Positions 26,460-39,383 of a stretch of 64,000 bases of DNA are shown one piece after another. The stretch is from assembly GCF_000092305.1 (NCBI RefSeq), contig NC_014122.1, positions 868,001 to 932,000 on the forward strand, given 5' to 3'. This DNA is from Methanocaldococcus infernus ME (GTDB taxonomy: Archaea > AGJL01 > Methanococci > Methanococcales > Methanocaldococcaceae). The position numbers and the translations under genes were made by a program. The notes beneath the pieces were generated by a model, which saw only the letters and a list, made by a program, of their open reading frames with translations, made no database searches and was not told the DNA's origin. Each line of letters opens with the position of its first letter. Within the stretch, counting starts at the first letter, position 1.

Positions 26460-26682
26460 TTTCCTTTTTAATAACTCCCCAAGTTAAACATAAATCTGCT
26501 CCAAAATATTTATGAATTAAAACTCTCTCCAGCAAATTCTTCCCTTTGAATTTTTCTCTAAACTCCATGGGTAAGTTTTTAATTGCCTCCCCTATAATTT
26601 CTAATCTTCTAATGACTGCATCTTGTAAAATTTTGGATGTAAAGAATTCATCCTTAGTTTTATCCTTAATAAAAATCACCAA
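26395..26682 (-). pseudogene. HepT-like (DUF86) remnant
   Basis: The 95-codon frame contains the core of the HepT/DUF86 RNase toxin family: DEFF-SKILQDAVIRRLEIIGEAIKNLP and LIHKYFGADLCLTWGVIKKEI. Compared with the family it lacks the first helix of about 20-25 residues, lacks the W--I-G-R segment before the active site so that R-x4-H has become R-x3-H, and its last 20 residues run antisense through the methyltransferase gene. Only ATT or TTG codons are available near GGTGAT as starts. No MntA nucleotidyltransferase partner is adjacent. I judge it a decayed or orphan toxin gene. Confidence 0.65.
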
Positions 26683-26808
26683 GATAAAATAAAATTATAA
26701 CTTCTCTTATTTTTGTTGATTATTTTGATTTAGTATAGTTTTTATGAAAACTAAAATATAATAGCTTAACTATTAAATTAACCTAAAAACCTAATAAAGC
26801 TGATTACC

Positions 26809-28038
26809 ATGGATGCCATAATCTTAGCTGCTGGGAAGGGAGAGAGGTTAAGGCCTTTAACTGAGAATAGGCCAAAGCCATTAATTCCAATTGCTGGGAA
26901 GCCTATCTTAGACCACATCTTAGAGAGGGTTGAGAGCTTAGTAGATAACATTTACATTATTGTCAAGTATAAGAAAGAGAAAATCATTGAAAGATACAAA
27001 GATAGGGAAAAAATAGAATTTTTAGAGCAAGGAGAGATAGATGGGACTGGAGAAGCTTTATTAACAGCTAAAGACTATGTTGATAAAGAATTTTTAGTTA
27101 TCAATGGAGATATTATTTTTGAAGATAACTTAGAAGAGTTTTTAAAGTTTAAGTATGCTATAGGGGTTAAAGAGGTTGAGGATCCTAAAAACTATGGGGT
27201 TTTAGTTGTAAAAAATGATAAAATTATAGATCTGGAGGAAAAGCCAGAAAATCCAAGGTCAAATTTAATAAATGCTGGAATCTACAAGCTTGATAGTAAA
27301 ATTTTTGACATATTAGAGAATATAGGGTTATCTGAGAGAGGGGAGAAGGAGATTACTGATGCCCTAAAAATTTTAATTAAAGAGAAAGATGTTAAAGCTG
27401 TAAAGCTAAAAGGCTTTTGGAGTGACATAGGCTTACCTTGGCATGTCTTAGAGGCTAATAAGTACTTCTTAGATAAGATTAAAAGAGATATTAGAGGGGA
27501 GATTGAGGAGAATGTTGTTATTAAGGGGGATGTAATTATTGAAGAAGGAGCTAAAGTGAGGGCTAACTCTGTCATTGAAGGCCCAGCCATTATAAAGTCT
27601 GGCAGTGTTGTTGGGCCTTTAGCTTATATTAGGCCTTATACTGTTTTAATGGAAAACACTTTTGTAGGAAATTCCTCTGAGGTTAAGGGAAGTATTATTA
27701 TGAAAAATACTAAGATCCCTCACTTATCCTATGTTGGAGACAGCATTATAGGGGAAAACTGTAACTTTGGATGTAACACAATAACAGCTAACTTAAGGTT
27801 TGATGATAGACCAGTTAAAGTTAATATTAAGGGGAAGAGGGTTGAGAGTGTTAGGAAGTTAGGGGTTATTATGGGAGATAATGTTAAGACAGGAATACAA
27901 GTATCTTTTATGCCAGGGGTTAAGGTTGGAAGCAATTCTTGGATAGGGGCAAGTTGTTTAATAGATAAAGATATAGAGAGAGATACATTTGTTTATAAGA
28001 GAGACTCTTTAATTTTTAAGAAGAGAGTGGGAGAATGA
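26809..28038 (+). CDS. glmU: Bifunctional sugar-1-phosphate nucleotidylyltransferase / acetyltransferase (GlmU-like)
   Basis: A 409-residue fusion. Residues 1-225 are a nucleotidyltransferase with LAAGKGERLRPLTENRPKPL at the N-terminus and the catalytic VINGDIIF. Residues 235-409 are a left-handed beta helix of hexapeptide repeats (VIKGDVIIEEGAKV, VGPLAYIRPYT, IGENCNFGCNTITANLR) that carries the acetyltransferase. The archaeal enzyme makes UDP-N-acetylglucosamine for glycans. ATG 26809 is preceded by a 110-base AT-rich region. The stop overlaps amrS by 4 bases. Confidence 0.92.
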   Translation: MDAIILAAGKGERLRPLTENRPKPLIPIAGKPILDHILERVESLVDNIYIIVKYKKEKIIERYKDREKIEFLEQGEIDGTGEALLTAKDYVDKEFLVINGDIIFEDNLEEFLKFKYAIGVKEVEDPKNYGVLVVKNDKIIDLEEKPENPRSNLINAGIYKLDSKIFDILENIGLSERGEKEITDALKILIKEKDVKAVKLKGFWSDIGLPWHVLEANKYFLDKIKRDIRGEIEENVVIKGDVIIEEGAKVRANSVIEGPAIIKSGSVVGPLAYIRPYTVLMENTFVGNSSEVKGSIIMKNTKIPHLSYVGDSIIGENCNFGCNTITANLRFDDRPVKVNIKGKRVESVRKLGVIMGDNVKTGIQVSFMPGVKVGSNSWIGASCLIDKDIERDTFVYKRDSLIFKKRVGE

Positions 28039-29030
28039 AAGAGGCCATGTTTTATAAAAGGTTGAATGGAAAGGTTCAGTGCTTACTCTGTCCAAGACGC
28101 TGTATTATTCCAGAGGGTAAGAGAGGGTTTTGTTGGAATAGAGTAAATATTAATGGAAAGCTCTATGCTATAGGCTATGGAAAGGTTTGCTCTTTAGCCA
28201 TTGACCCAATTGAAAAAAAGCCCTTATATCACTTCTACCCAGGAAGTAAGTGTTTATCCTTAGCCATAGCTGGCTGTAACTTTAGATGCTTACACTGTCA
28301 GAATTGGGAAGTCTCTCAGAGAGCTCCTGATGAAGTGGTTTATAGAGAGATGGAACCAGGGGAAGTTATAGAGCTTGCTCTCTCCTATGAAGTTCAGGGG
28401 TTATCTTACACTTACACAGAGCCAACAGTTTATTATGAATTTATGTATGATTGCTCAGTCTTGGCTAAAGAGAGAGGTTTATACAATACAATGGTAACCA
28501 ATGGCTACATAGAGAAAGAGCCTTTAAAGGCTTTAACAATGGATGCTATGAACATTGATATTAAGGGAAATGAAAGATTTTATAGAGAGGTTTGTAAGGC
28601 TGAGCTTGATCCTGTCTTAGAAACCTGTAAGTTGGCTAAGAAGTTAGGGATATGGGTTGAGATAACCAACTTAATCATCCCAGGATATAATGACAATGTA
28701 GATGACATTCTCTTTATAGTGGAGTTTGTTAAATCTCTTGGTAGAGAAGTGCCTTTACACTTTACAAGGTTTCATCCAGACTATAAGCTTTTGAATGTTC
28801 CACCCACTCCTGTAGAAATCCTAGAGAGAGCAAGAGAGCTTGCCTTAGAAGAGGGCTTAAAGTATGTATATATTGGAAATGTTCCAGGACATGAGGGAGA
28901 AAATACTTATTGCCCAAGATGTGGAGCTCTTTTAATTGAAAGAGACATCTTTGGAATAAAAATAGTAGATTTAGACTTAGAGAGTAAGAAGTGTTTAGTT
29001 TGTGGAGAGAAAATAGATATTATTTGTTAA
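28035..29030 (+). CDS. amrS: AmmeMemoRadiSam system radical SAM enzyme
   Basis: A 331-residue radical SAM protein. It starts with a cysteine motif CLLCPRRCIIPEGKRGFC (about 17-34), followed by the radical SAM cluster motif CNFRCLHCQNW (about 80-90) and two terminal Cys pairs (CPRCGALL, CLVCGEK) that look like a zinc ribbon. It belongs to the AmrS group of pyruvate-formate-lyase-activase-like proteins, usually paired with AMMECR1 and MEMO proteins, neither of which is here. The product is not established. The end overlaps the convergent CBS protein by 11 bases. Confidence 0.88.
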   Translation: MKEAMFYKRLNGKVQCLLCPRRCIIPEGKRGFCWNRVNINGKLYAIGYGKVCSLAIDPIEKKPLYHFYPGSKCLSLAIAGCNFRCLHCQNWEVSQRAPDEVVYREMEPGEVIELALSYEVQGLSYTYTEPTVYYEFMYDCSVLAKERGLYNTMVTNGYIEKEPLKALTMDAMNIDIKGNERFYREVCKAELDPVLETCKLAKKLGIWVEITNLIIPGYNDNVDDILFIVEFVKSLGREVPLHFTRFHPDYKLLNVPPTPVEILERARELALEEGLKYVYIGNVPGHEGENTYCPRCGALLIERDIFGIKIVDLDLESKKCLVCGEKIDIIC

Positions 29031-29850
29031 GAGAAGAGACAATATCTTTCTCTGTAATAATTCCAACTAATTTTTCTCCATCAACAACTGGAATAGCTCC
29101 AATGTTCTCTTTTATCATAATTTCAGCTATCTTCTTTAAATTGTCATCCTCTCTTGCTGTAATCACATCCCTTCTCATAATCTCTTCCATTCTGACATTT
29201 GTAATTTCCCTAACATTTCCAGTTTTCATATGGTTAAATGCCCAATCACTACCAAGTAGCTTTATAAAGTCTGTAGCTGTAATCATTCCTACTAATCTTC
29301 CTTTACTAACAACTGGCAACCTTCTAAATTTATTTCTTAACATGGTTCTGGCAACATCCTTTAACCTCTCTCCAGGAGTGGCATAGATAACATTCTTCTC
29401 CATGTAATCTTTAACAACCCCATCTATGTCATCTAAGAAGTATTTTATAACATCTCTCTCACTTATTAGAGAGATAACTTTATCTTCTTTATCAACTATT
29501 GGCACTCCACCAACCCCTCTATTTAAAAAGAGATCTATGGCTTCATCAACATCAGCATTTTCATTAAGGGTAATAACTTCCTTGGTCATTATTTCTTTTA
29601 TAGGCTCATTAATAGCAGAGTAAAAGTTTCTGTTGTGCTTCTCTCTTATTAAATTATATTTGTCTCCTCCACCAATAAAATCAACTATATCCATTGCTGT
29701 AACAATCCCAACAAGCTTTTTATTCCCTGGGTTGGCTATTGGTAATCTTCTAAAGCCCTTCTCATTCATGGTTGTTAGAGTTTCCCTAATTGTCCAGGTT
29801 GGAGGAATAATTATAATTTCTTTAGATTCAACAATCTTTAAAACATTCAT
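29020..29850 (-). CDS. Four-CBS-domain protein
   Basis: A 276-residue protein made of four CBS domains in two Bateman pairs. Each shows the RRLPIAN/GVPIVD/RRLPVVS/AIPVVDG strand followed by LVGIVT-like strand and D----- helix (about 1-65, 82-140, 142-200, 213-276). CBS pairs bind adenosyl ligands such as AMP, ATP or SAM and act as energy sensors. There is no attached enzyme domain. The start ATG 29850 lies after GGGGAGAAA. Partner unknown. Confidence 0.9.
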   Translation of the reverse strand: MNVLKIVESKEIIIIPPTWTIRETLTTMNEKGFRRLPIANPGNKKLVGIVTAMDIVDFIGGGDKYNLIREKHNRNFYSAINEPIKEIMTKEVITLNENADVDEAIDLFLNRGVGGVPIVDKEDKVISLISERDVIKYFLDDIDGVVKDYMEKNVIYATPGERLKDVARTMLRNKFRRLPVVSKGRLVGMITATDFIKLLGSDWAFNHMKTGNVREITNVRMEEIMRRDVITAREDDNLKKIAEIMIKENIGAIPVVDGEKLVGIITEKDIVSSLNK

Positions 29851-29889
29851 TTTCTCCCCATCTTAAAATTTTACAAAAAATAGTTATTG

Positions 29890-30669
29890 TTATTTTTGGT
29901 TAATATATTTTTTCACAATGTCAATAACTTCTTTAATATTTTTGATTTTATAATCAGCCACTTCTAAAGCCTTCTCTGAAGGATGTTTATTTTGTAAAGT
30001 AACTATAGCTAAGTCACTCTCTAACATAGCTGGGACATCATTAGCTCCATCTCCTACCATGATGGTAAAATAGCCTTCCTCTTTTAATCTTCTTATTAGC
30101 TCTTTCTTCTTCTCCTGATGAGCCTCTGGCACTATGTTGTCAACTCTTAACTTTTTTGCTAACTCTTCTAAGAAGCCTTTTCTATCTCCAGAGGCAATAT
30201 AAATTTTAACTCCAAGCTCTTTTAACCTCTTAAAAGTCTCTTCAACCTCTGGAAAGAGACAGCCACTTGTTGCTACAGTATAGTCAACCTCCCCCTTTAA
30301 AGTATCTATAATGACAGCACTGCCAAAGAGGTTAGTTGAGCACTTACTTTTTAAAATATTTAGTGGCTCTTGCAACTCTCTAACCCTTGTCTTCTTATCC
30401 TCAAAGATGCCACTTAACTTTATAGGCTTATTACAGTAGGAGACTCCAATATTAACCTTCCTCAGAAAGTTTGATATTAAATTGTTAGGATTTTCTCTAT
30501 CAACTGTTTTGAGAGGATCATCTTTTATGATAACTAAAGCTCTTCCCTTTTTCTCATCAACTAAGTCAACACTCTGCTTATTACAAATAAATTCTCCTTT
30601 CTTAACATCTTTTATAGCTCTGTGTATCTTTGTAATAGTGCCAGCATTGTCAAAAACTATAGCTATCAT
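29890..30669 (-). CDS. HAD hydrolase, soluble P-type ATPase-like phosphatase
   Basis: A 259-residue HAD protein resembling the catalytic P and N domains of P-type ATPases without membrane parts, like the M. jannaschii protein MJ0968 by memory. Motif I is FDNAGTITKI (about 6-15, D-N-A-G-T), motif II YIASGDRKG (about 165-173), a Lys in HQEKKKELIR and motif III MVGDGANDVPAM (about 208-219). The substrate is unknown, possibly a small phosphorylated metabolite. The ATG 30669 has no clear binding site, suggesting a leaderless transcript. It is divergent from the rRNA operon. Confidence 0.85.
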   Translation of the reverse strand: MIAIVFDNAGTITKIHRAIKDVKKGEFICNKQSVDLVDEKKGRALVIIKDDPLKTVDRENPNNLISNFLRKVNIGVSYCNKPIKLSGIFEDKKTRVRELQEPLNILKSKCSTNLFGSAVIIDTLKGEVDYTVATSGCLFPEVEETFKRLKELGVKIYIASGDRKGFLEELAKKLRVDNIVPEAHQEKKKELIRRLKEEGYFTIMVGDGANDVPAMLESDLAIVTLQNKHPSEKALEVADYKIKNIKEVIDIVKKYINQK

Positions 30670-30803
30670 AAATAATTTAATAAATTATTTCAAATAGTTA
30701 AAATTTTCTCATAAATTGTTCTAAACCTAAAAACATTACAATTGTCTCCTCTCCCCTATAGGGTGCAAATGAAATGCGTTCCCGATCCGGGAGGGTCGGG
30801 ACT

Positions 30804-32430
<1,627 letters not shown>

Positions 32431-32441
32431 ATAAGCCAAGT

Positions 32442-32514
32442 GGGCCCGTAGCTCAGCTGGGAGAGCGCCGGCCTTGCAAGCCGGAGGCCGTGGGTTCAAA
32501 TCCCACCGGGTCCA
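32442..32514 (+). tRNA. tRNA-Ala (UGC)
   Basis: A complete cloverleaf between 16S and 23S: acceptor GGGCCCG pairs with CGGGTCC (one G-U), D arm GCTCAGCTGGGAGAGC, anticodon loop CTTGCAA with anticodon TGC, T loop GGTTCAAATCC, discriminator A. CCA is not encoded. This is the standard place for tRNA-Ala in euryarchaeal rRNA operons. Confidence 0.97.
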
Positions 32515-32537
32515 CTTTTTATTTTTTAATAGATGAG

Positions 32538-32566
32538 GCCCACAATCTCTTAAAGGGGTTGTGGGC
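32538..32566 (+). other. Hairpin in the 16S-23S spacer
   Basis: GCCCACAA pairs with TTGTGGGC around a 13-base loop, between tRNA-Ala and the 23S processing stem. Probably a structure of the precursor RNA; a T-rich run precedes it at 32515-32527. Confidence 0.5.
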
Positions 32567-32588
32567 TGAGGCCCGATAAAAACATGAG

Positions 32589-35654
<3,066 letters not shown>

Positions 35655-35755
35655 TTTTGGTTGGTTGCGAGTTTTCAGTTGGTTATATTGGTTATAGAGA
35701 GATAATATTTTATTATTATTTTTTATATTTATATATTTAAATATTTGGTGATAAA

Positions 35756-36205
35756 GTGCATATGTATGAGAAAGGAGTTAGAATGGTTGACATCTCAGAA
35801 AAGAAAGATGTTTATAGAGAGTGTATAGCTGAAGGTTACATAAAGTTAAAAAAAGAAACTATCAATATTATTAAAGAAGGAAAAGCTAAGAAAGGAGATG
35901 TGTTAAAGGTTGCTCAAGTTGCTGGAATTATGGCTGTGAAAAAAACCTTTGAGTTAATTCCAATGTGTCATCCTATTCCAATAACTGGAGTTAATGTAGA
36001 GTTTGAAATCTTTGAAGATAAGATAAAGGCTACATGTAAGGTTAAAACCACATACAAAACTGGAGTTGAGATGGAAGCTTTAACTGGGGTTTCAGTAGCT
36101 CTTCTAACCATCTGGGATATGGTTAAGAGTTATGAGAAGTTAGATAATTATAAAGAGACAAGGATTTATGATATAAAAGTTGTAGAGAAGATAAAAAAGG
36201 ATTAA
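35756..36205 (+). CDS. moaC: Cyclic pyranopterin monophosphate synthase
   Basis: MoaC converts the MoaA product to cyclic pyranopterin monophosphate in molybdopterin synthesis, needed for formylmethanofuran dehydrogenase and formate dehydrogenase. The 149-residue protein carries VDISEKKDV at the N-terminus, [11 protein letters not shown] (active-site CHP, about 72-82) and [14 protein letters not shown]. Binding site GGTGAT (35747-35752) allows GTG 35756 or ATG 35762. The TATA-like TTTATATATTTAAATAT just upstream gives a short leader. scpA follows after 2 bases. Confidence 0.93.
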   Translation: MHMYEKGVRMVDISEKKDVYRECIAEGYIKLKKETINIIKEGKAKKGDVLKVAQVAGIMAVKKTFELIPMCHPIPITGVNVEFEIFEDKIKATCKVKTTYKTGVEMEALTGVSVALLTIWDMVKSYEKLDNYKETRIYDIKVVEKIKKD

Positions 36206-36207
36206 CT

Positions 36208-36810
36208 ATGGATGTTGAACTCTGGGTTAGGATTGTGAAGGAAGGGATTAGGAAAAAAAGACTGAATCCTTGGGATGTCAATATAGGAGAGGTTGCTGAA
36301 TACTACATAAATAAGATTAAAGAGCTTAAGAAGTTTGATATTAGGTTAGGAGCTGATCTTGTTTTAGTTGGAGCTATCTTATTGAGAATGAAGTCAGAAT
36401 CTCTTTATAACTCTTTTGAAGATAAGAAAGAAGAGAAGAAAAGGAAGAGAAGAAAAAAGATAAGTGAAGAGGAGTTAATTGAGAATGTTAAAAAGGAGTT
36501 AAAGAAGATAAAGAAAAATAATAAAAGAAAGAAGAAAAAGATGGAAGAGAAAAGTTATATTGTTGAAGAGTTAGTTAATGAGATGTTGGAAGAGGATGAT
36601 GTAGATGAGCTTATAAACTTTCTCTTATCCCTCATTAAGAATGAGAAAATAATAATCTTCCAGGAGAAGTTTAAAAATAGGGATGAGAAAATTAAATACT
36701 TTCTCCCAGCTCTATGCTTAGCAAATGATAACCTTATTGAGATTCAACAGGAAGAGATGTTTAAAGAGCTTATCCTAAAGTTAAAGGAGGGGAAGGATGG
36801 ACTATTTTGA
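36208..36810 (+). CDS. scpA: Segregation and condensation protein ScpA
   Basis: A 200-residue kleisin that bridges SMC heads in chromosome condensation. The N-terminus shows the ScpA pattern LNPWDVNIGEVAEYYINKIK and DIRLGADLVLVGAILLRMKS; a long Lys/Glu-rich linker (about 72-115) follows, then a C-terminal winged-helix half with IVEELVNEMLEE and VIFQEKF-like strands. Shorter than bacterial ScpA, as usual in archaea. SMC is not in the window. It overlaps argD by 14 bases. Confidence 0.85.
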   Translation: MDVELWVRIVKEGIRKKRLNPWDVNIGEVAEYYINKIKELKKFDIRLGADLVLVGAILLRMKSESLYNSFEDKKEEKKRKRRKKISEEELIENVKKELKKIKKNNKRKKKKMEEKSYIVEELVNEMLEEDDVDELINFLLSLIKNEKIIIFQEKFKNRDEKIKYFLPALCLANDNLIEIQQEEMFKELILKLKEGKDGLF

Positions 36811-37957
36811 GTTAGAGAAAAGGTTTCATGTTCAAGTTTATAAAAGGTTTCCTGTTATTTTTGTTAGAGGTAGAGGAACAAGGTTATGGGACATTAACAA
36901 TAAAGAATATATAGACTTCTTAGCTGGGATAGGGGTAGTTAATGCTGGCCACTGTAATGAGAGGGTTGTTGAAGCTATAAAGAGACAGGCTGAAACCTTA
37001 ATCCATGTGTCAAACCTCTTTTATAATGTCCCACAGATTGAGCTATCTAAAGTGTTGGTTGAGCTCTCTAACTTAGATAAAGTCTTCTTTTGCAATAGTG
37101 GAGCTGAGGCTAATGAAGGGGCTATAAAGTTTGTGAGAAAGTGGGCACATAAGGAGGGAAGAGAGGGTTATATTATAACCATGGAAAATGCCTTTCATGG
37201 GAGAACCCTTGGGGCTTTATCAGCTACACCAAAGCCAAAGTTTCAAGAGGGCTTTAAGCCATTAGTTGAAGGGTTCAAATATATTCCTTTTAATGACATT
37301 GAGGCTTTGAAGGAGAATATTAAAGGAGCCATAGCTGTAATGCTTGAGCCTATTCAAGGGGAAGGAGGAATACATGTAGCTGAAAAAGAGTATTTAAAGG
37401 CTGTTAGAGAGCTTTGTGATGACTACAATGTTAAGCTAATCTTTGATGAAGTTCAGTGTGGAATGGGAAGAGTTGGAGAGTTCTTTGCCTACCAACACTA
37501 TAAGGTTGAGCCTGACATTGTCACCTTAGCCAAAGCCTTAGGGAATGGCTTACCTATAGGGGCTATAATAGTTAGAGAAGAAATAGCTAAAGCTTTAGAC
37601 TATGGAGATCATGGCACAACCTTTGGAGGCAATCCACTGGCTTGCTCTGCTGGACTTGCAACAGTTGAAGAAATTAAAAATATTAAGGATGTTAAAGAGA
37701 AAGGAGAATACTTCATGAAACAACTAAGTAAGTTAGACTTTAACTTTATTAAAGAGGTTAGAGGCTTAGGTTTAATGATTGGGTTAGAACTAACTTTTAA
37801 TGGCTCAGAAATTGTTAATGAGATGCTTAAGAGAGGGTTTATAATAAATTGTACATCAGATAAAGTTTTAAGGTTCTTGCCTCCATTAATAGTTAAGAAA
37901 GAGGAAATTGATGAAATGATTGAAAATTTAAAGAATGTGTTTGAGGAGATAGAATGA
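36797..37957 (+). CDS. argD: Acetylornithine aminotransferase
   Basis: A 386-residue class III PLP aminotransferase for arginine (and possibly lysine) synthesis. Visible: FCNSGAEANEGAIKFVRKW (PLP phosphate region, about 97-115), NAFHGRTLGALSAT, LIFDEVQCGMGRVG with the PLP-ring Asp, and Lys in TLAKALGNGLPIGA as the Schiff base. ATG 36797 lies in the end of scpA. The stop overlaps mdh by 4 bases (ATGA). Confidence 0.93.
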   Translation: MDYFELEKRFHVQVYKRFPVIFVRGRGTRLWDINNKEYIDFLAGIGVVNAGHCNERVVEAIKRQAETLIHVSNLFYNVPQIELSKVLVELSNLDKVFFCNSGAEANEGAIKFVRKWAHKEGREGYIITMENAFHGRTLGALSATPKPKFQEGFKPLVEGFKYIPFNDIEALKENIKGAIAVMLEPIQGEGGIHVAEKEYLKAVRELCDDYNVKLIFDEVQCGMGRVGEFFAYQHYKVEPDIVTLAKALGNGLPIGAIIVREEIAKALDYGDHGTTFGGNPLACSAGLATVEEIKNIKDVKEKGEYFMKQLSKLDFNFIKEVRGLGLMIGLELTFNGSEIVNEMLKRGFIINCTSDKVLRFLPPLIVKKEEIDEMIENLKNVFEEIE

Positions 37958-38892
37958 AGGTTAGTATAATAGGAGCCTCTGGTAAGGTTGGGAGTGCCAT
38001 CTCTTTTTTACTTGCAAATGAGCCATATGTTAAGGAACTTGTCCTAATAAGTAGAGAGAAGTCAATTGATAAACTGAGAGGTTTGAGAGAAGATATCTAT
38101 GATGCCTTAGCAGGAACTAAGAGAGACTGTGAGATAAATGTGAGTGATGACAAAACATTAAAATTCTTAGATGGCTCTGACTTAGTTATTATAACCAGTG
38201 GAGTGCCAAGAACTCCTGAGATGAGTAGGTTAGATTTGGCTAAGGTGAATGCTAAAATTATTGGAAACTATGCAAAGAAGATAGCTGAGATCTGTGAGAC
38301 CAAGCTCTTTATAATAACTAACCCTGTTGATGTCATGACATACAAGGCTTATATAGACTCTAAATTTGAGAGAAATAAAGTTTTTGGCTTAGGGACACAC
38401 TTAGATTCATTAAGATTTAAGGTTGAAATAGCTAAGTTCTTTGGAGTTCATATAGATGAGGTTAGGACAAGAATTATAGGAGAGCATGGAGACACAATGG
38501 TTCCACTGATAAGCTCAACCTCCATAGGGGGGATTCCAATAACAAGGTTCAAAAGCTTTAAAGATTTGCCTTTAAAGGACATTATTGAGAATGTTAAAAA
38601 TAAGGGTAGTAAAATTATAGCCCTAAAAGGAGGCTCTGAGTTTGGGCCAGCTGCAGCAGTATTGAATGTTGTTAGATCCATAGCCAACAATGAAAATAGG
38701 TTATTAACCCTCTCAACATACTTAGATGGAGAATTTGGCTTCTCAGATGTCTGTGCAGGAGTTCCTGTTAAGGTTGGTAAAGATGGAGTTGAGATAGTAA
38801 CAGATATAGTATTTAGTAAGGAAGAGTTTGAAGCCTTTAAATACTCAATAGAAACAATAAAAAGATACTGTGAAGAAATAAAGGAGTTGTGA
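37954..38892 (+). CDS. mdh: Malate / L-2-hydroxycarboxylate dehydrogenase
   Basis: A 312-residue dehydrogenase of the lactate/malate family. Rossmann motif IGASGKVGSAISFLLA (about 5-20), substrate loop region SGVPRTPEMSRLDLAK (Arg contacts), catalytic GEHGDTMVPL (His about 177). It oxidises malate to oxaloacetate with NAD(P); the related M. jannaschii enzyme prefers NADP. It links to the incomplete reductive TCA cycle with TfrB. Overlaps argD by 4 bases. Confidence 0.9.
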   Translation: MKVSIIGASGKVGSAISFLLANEPYVKELVLISREKSIDKLRGLREDIYDALAGTKRDCEINVSDDKTLKFLDGSDLVIITSGVPRTPEMSRLDLAKVNAKIIGNYAKKIAEICETKLFIITNPVDVMTYKAYIDSKFERNKVFGLGTHLDSLRFKVEIAKFFGVHIDEVRTRIIGEHGDTMVPLISSTSIGGIPITRFKSFKDLPLKDIIENVKNKGSKIIALKGGSEFGPAAAVLNVVRSIANNENRLLTLSTYLDGEFGFSDVCAGVPVKVGKDGVEIVTDIVFSKEEFEAFKYSIETIKRYCEEIKEL

Positions 38893-38898
38893 CTCTAT

Positions 38899-39318
38899 AT
38901 GTGGAAAAGTGAAGTTGGAAAGCTAATGATGAGATTAAAAGCCTTTAGAGGTTGTAGGCCACTCTTTGAATGTGATGATATGTTAATAGTTAAAGGGATT
39001 TGTAGAGACCAAGTTGACAATATAAAGAGCTACTTGGAAGAGAAGCTTAAAGAGGAAAACTTTGAGATTGTTGAAGATGAAGAAGAGATTAAGGAATTTG
39101 TTGAAAGTATTCATGAAAGGTTAAGAGGAGGAGAAGAATATTTAGATCCCTTTGGATTTGAGAAGATGAAGGAAGCTTTTAAAATTACTGGCTTTGAGTG
39201 TGACTACTGTATAGGAAAGAAAAAGAATTTAATGGTTGGGGTATCTATGTACTATGATAGGATAAGAAAGGAGCCAAAGTTTGTTGAAGTTGTAGCCATC
39301 TACAAAGAGCCCCGTTAG
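38899..39318 (+). CDS. Conserved-looking protein of unknown function, fused at its end to tRNA-Thr
   Basis: A 139-residue soluble protein with GCRPLFECDDMLIVKGICRDQ near the N-terminus, a charged middle, and a Cys pair in GFECDYCIGKKK (about 98-109). I recognise no family. It follows mdh by 6 bases, so it is likely the last protein of the moaC-scpA-argD-mdh run. Its last codons (ccc cgt tag) and stop lie inside the acceptor and following part of the tRNA-Thr gene, an overlap of 10 bases. Confidence 0.75.
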   Translation: MWKSEVGKLMMRLKAFRGCRPLFECDDMLIVKGICRDQVDNIKSYLEEKLKEENFEIVEDEEEIKEFVESIHERLRGGEEYLDPFGFEKMKEAFKITGFECDYCIGKKKNLMVGVSMYYDRIRKEPKFVEVVAIYKEPR

Positions 39319-39382
39319 CTCAGCCTGGGAGAGCGGCTGATTCGTAATCAGCAGGTCGCGGGTTCAAATCCCGCACGGGGCT
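39309..39382 (+). tRNA. tRNA-Thr (CGU)
   Basis: Cloverleaf with acceptor GCCCCGT/ACGGGGC, D arm GCTCAGCCTGGGAGAGC, anticodon loop TTCGTAA (anticodon CGT), T arm GCGGGTTCAAATCCCGC and discriminator T, typical of archaeal tRNA-Thr. No CCA encoded. It has no promoter of its own that I can see; it starts within the preceding protein gene and may be cut from its mRNA. Confidence 0.96.
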
Positions 39383-39383
39383 T

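Noticed and set aside
35655-35755. 5S rRNA or tRNA after 23S
   Set aside because: The stretch is AT-rich and short, with no cloverleaf or 5S signature; it holds only the moaC promoter.
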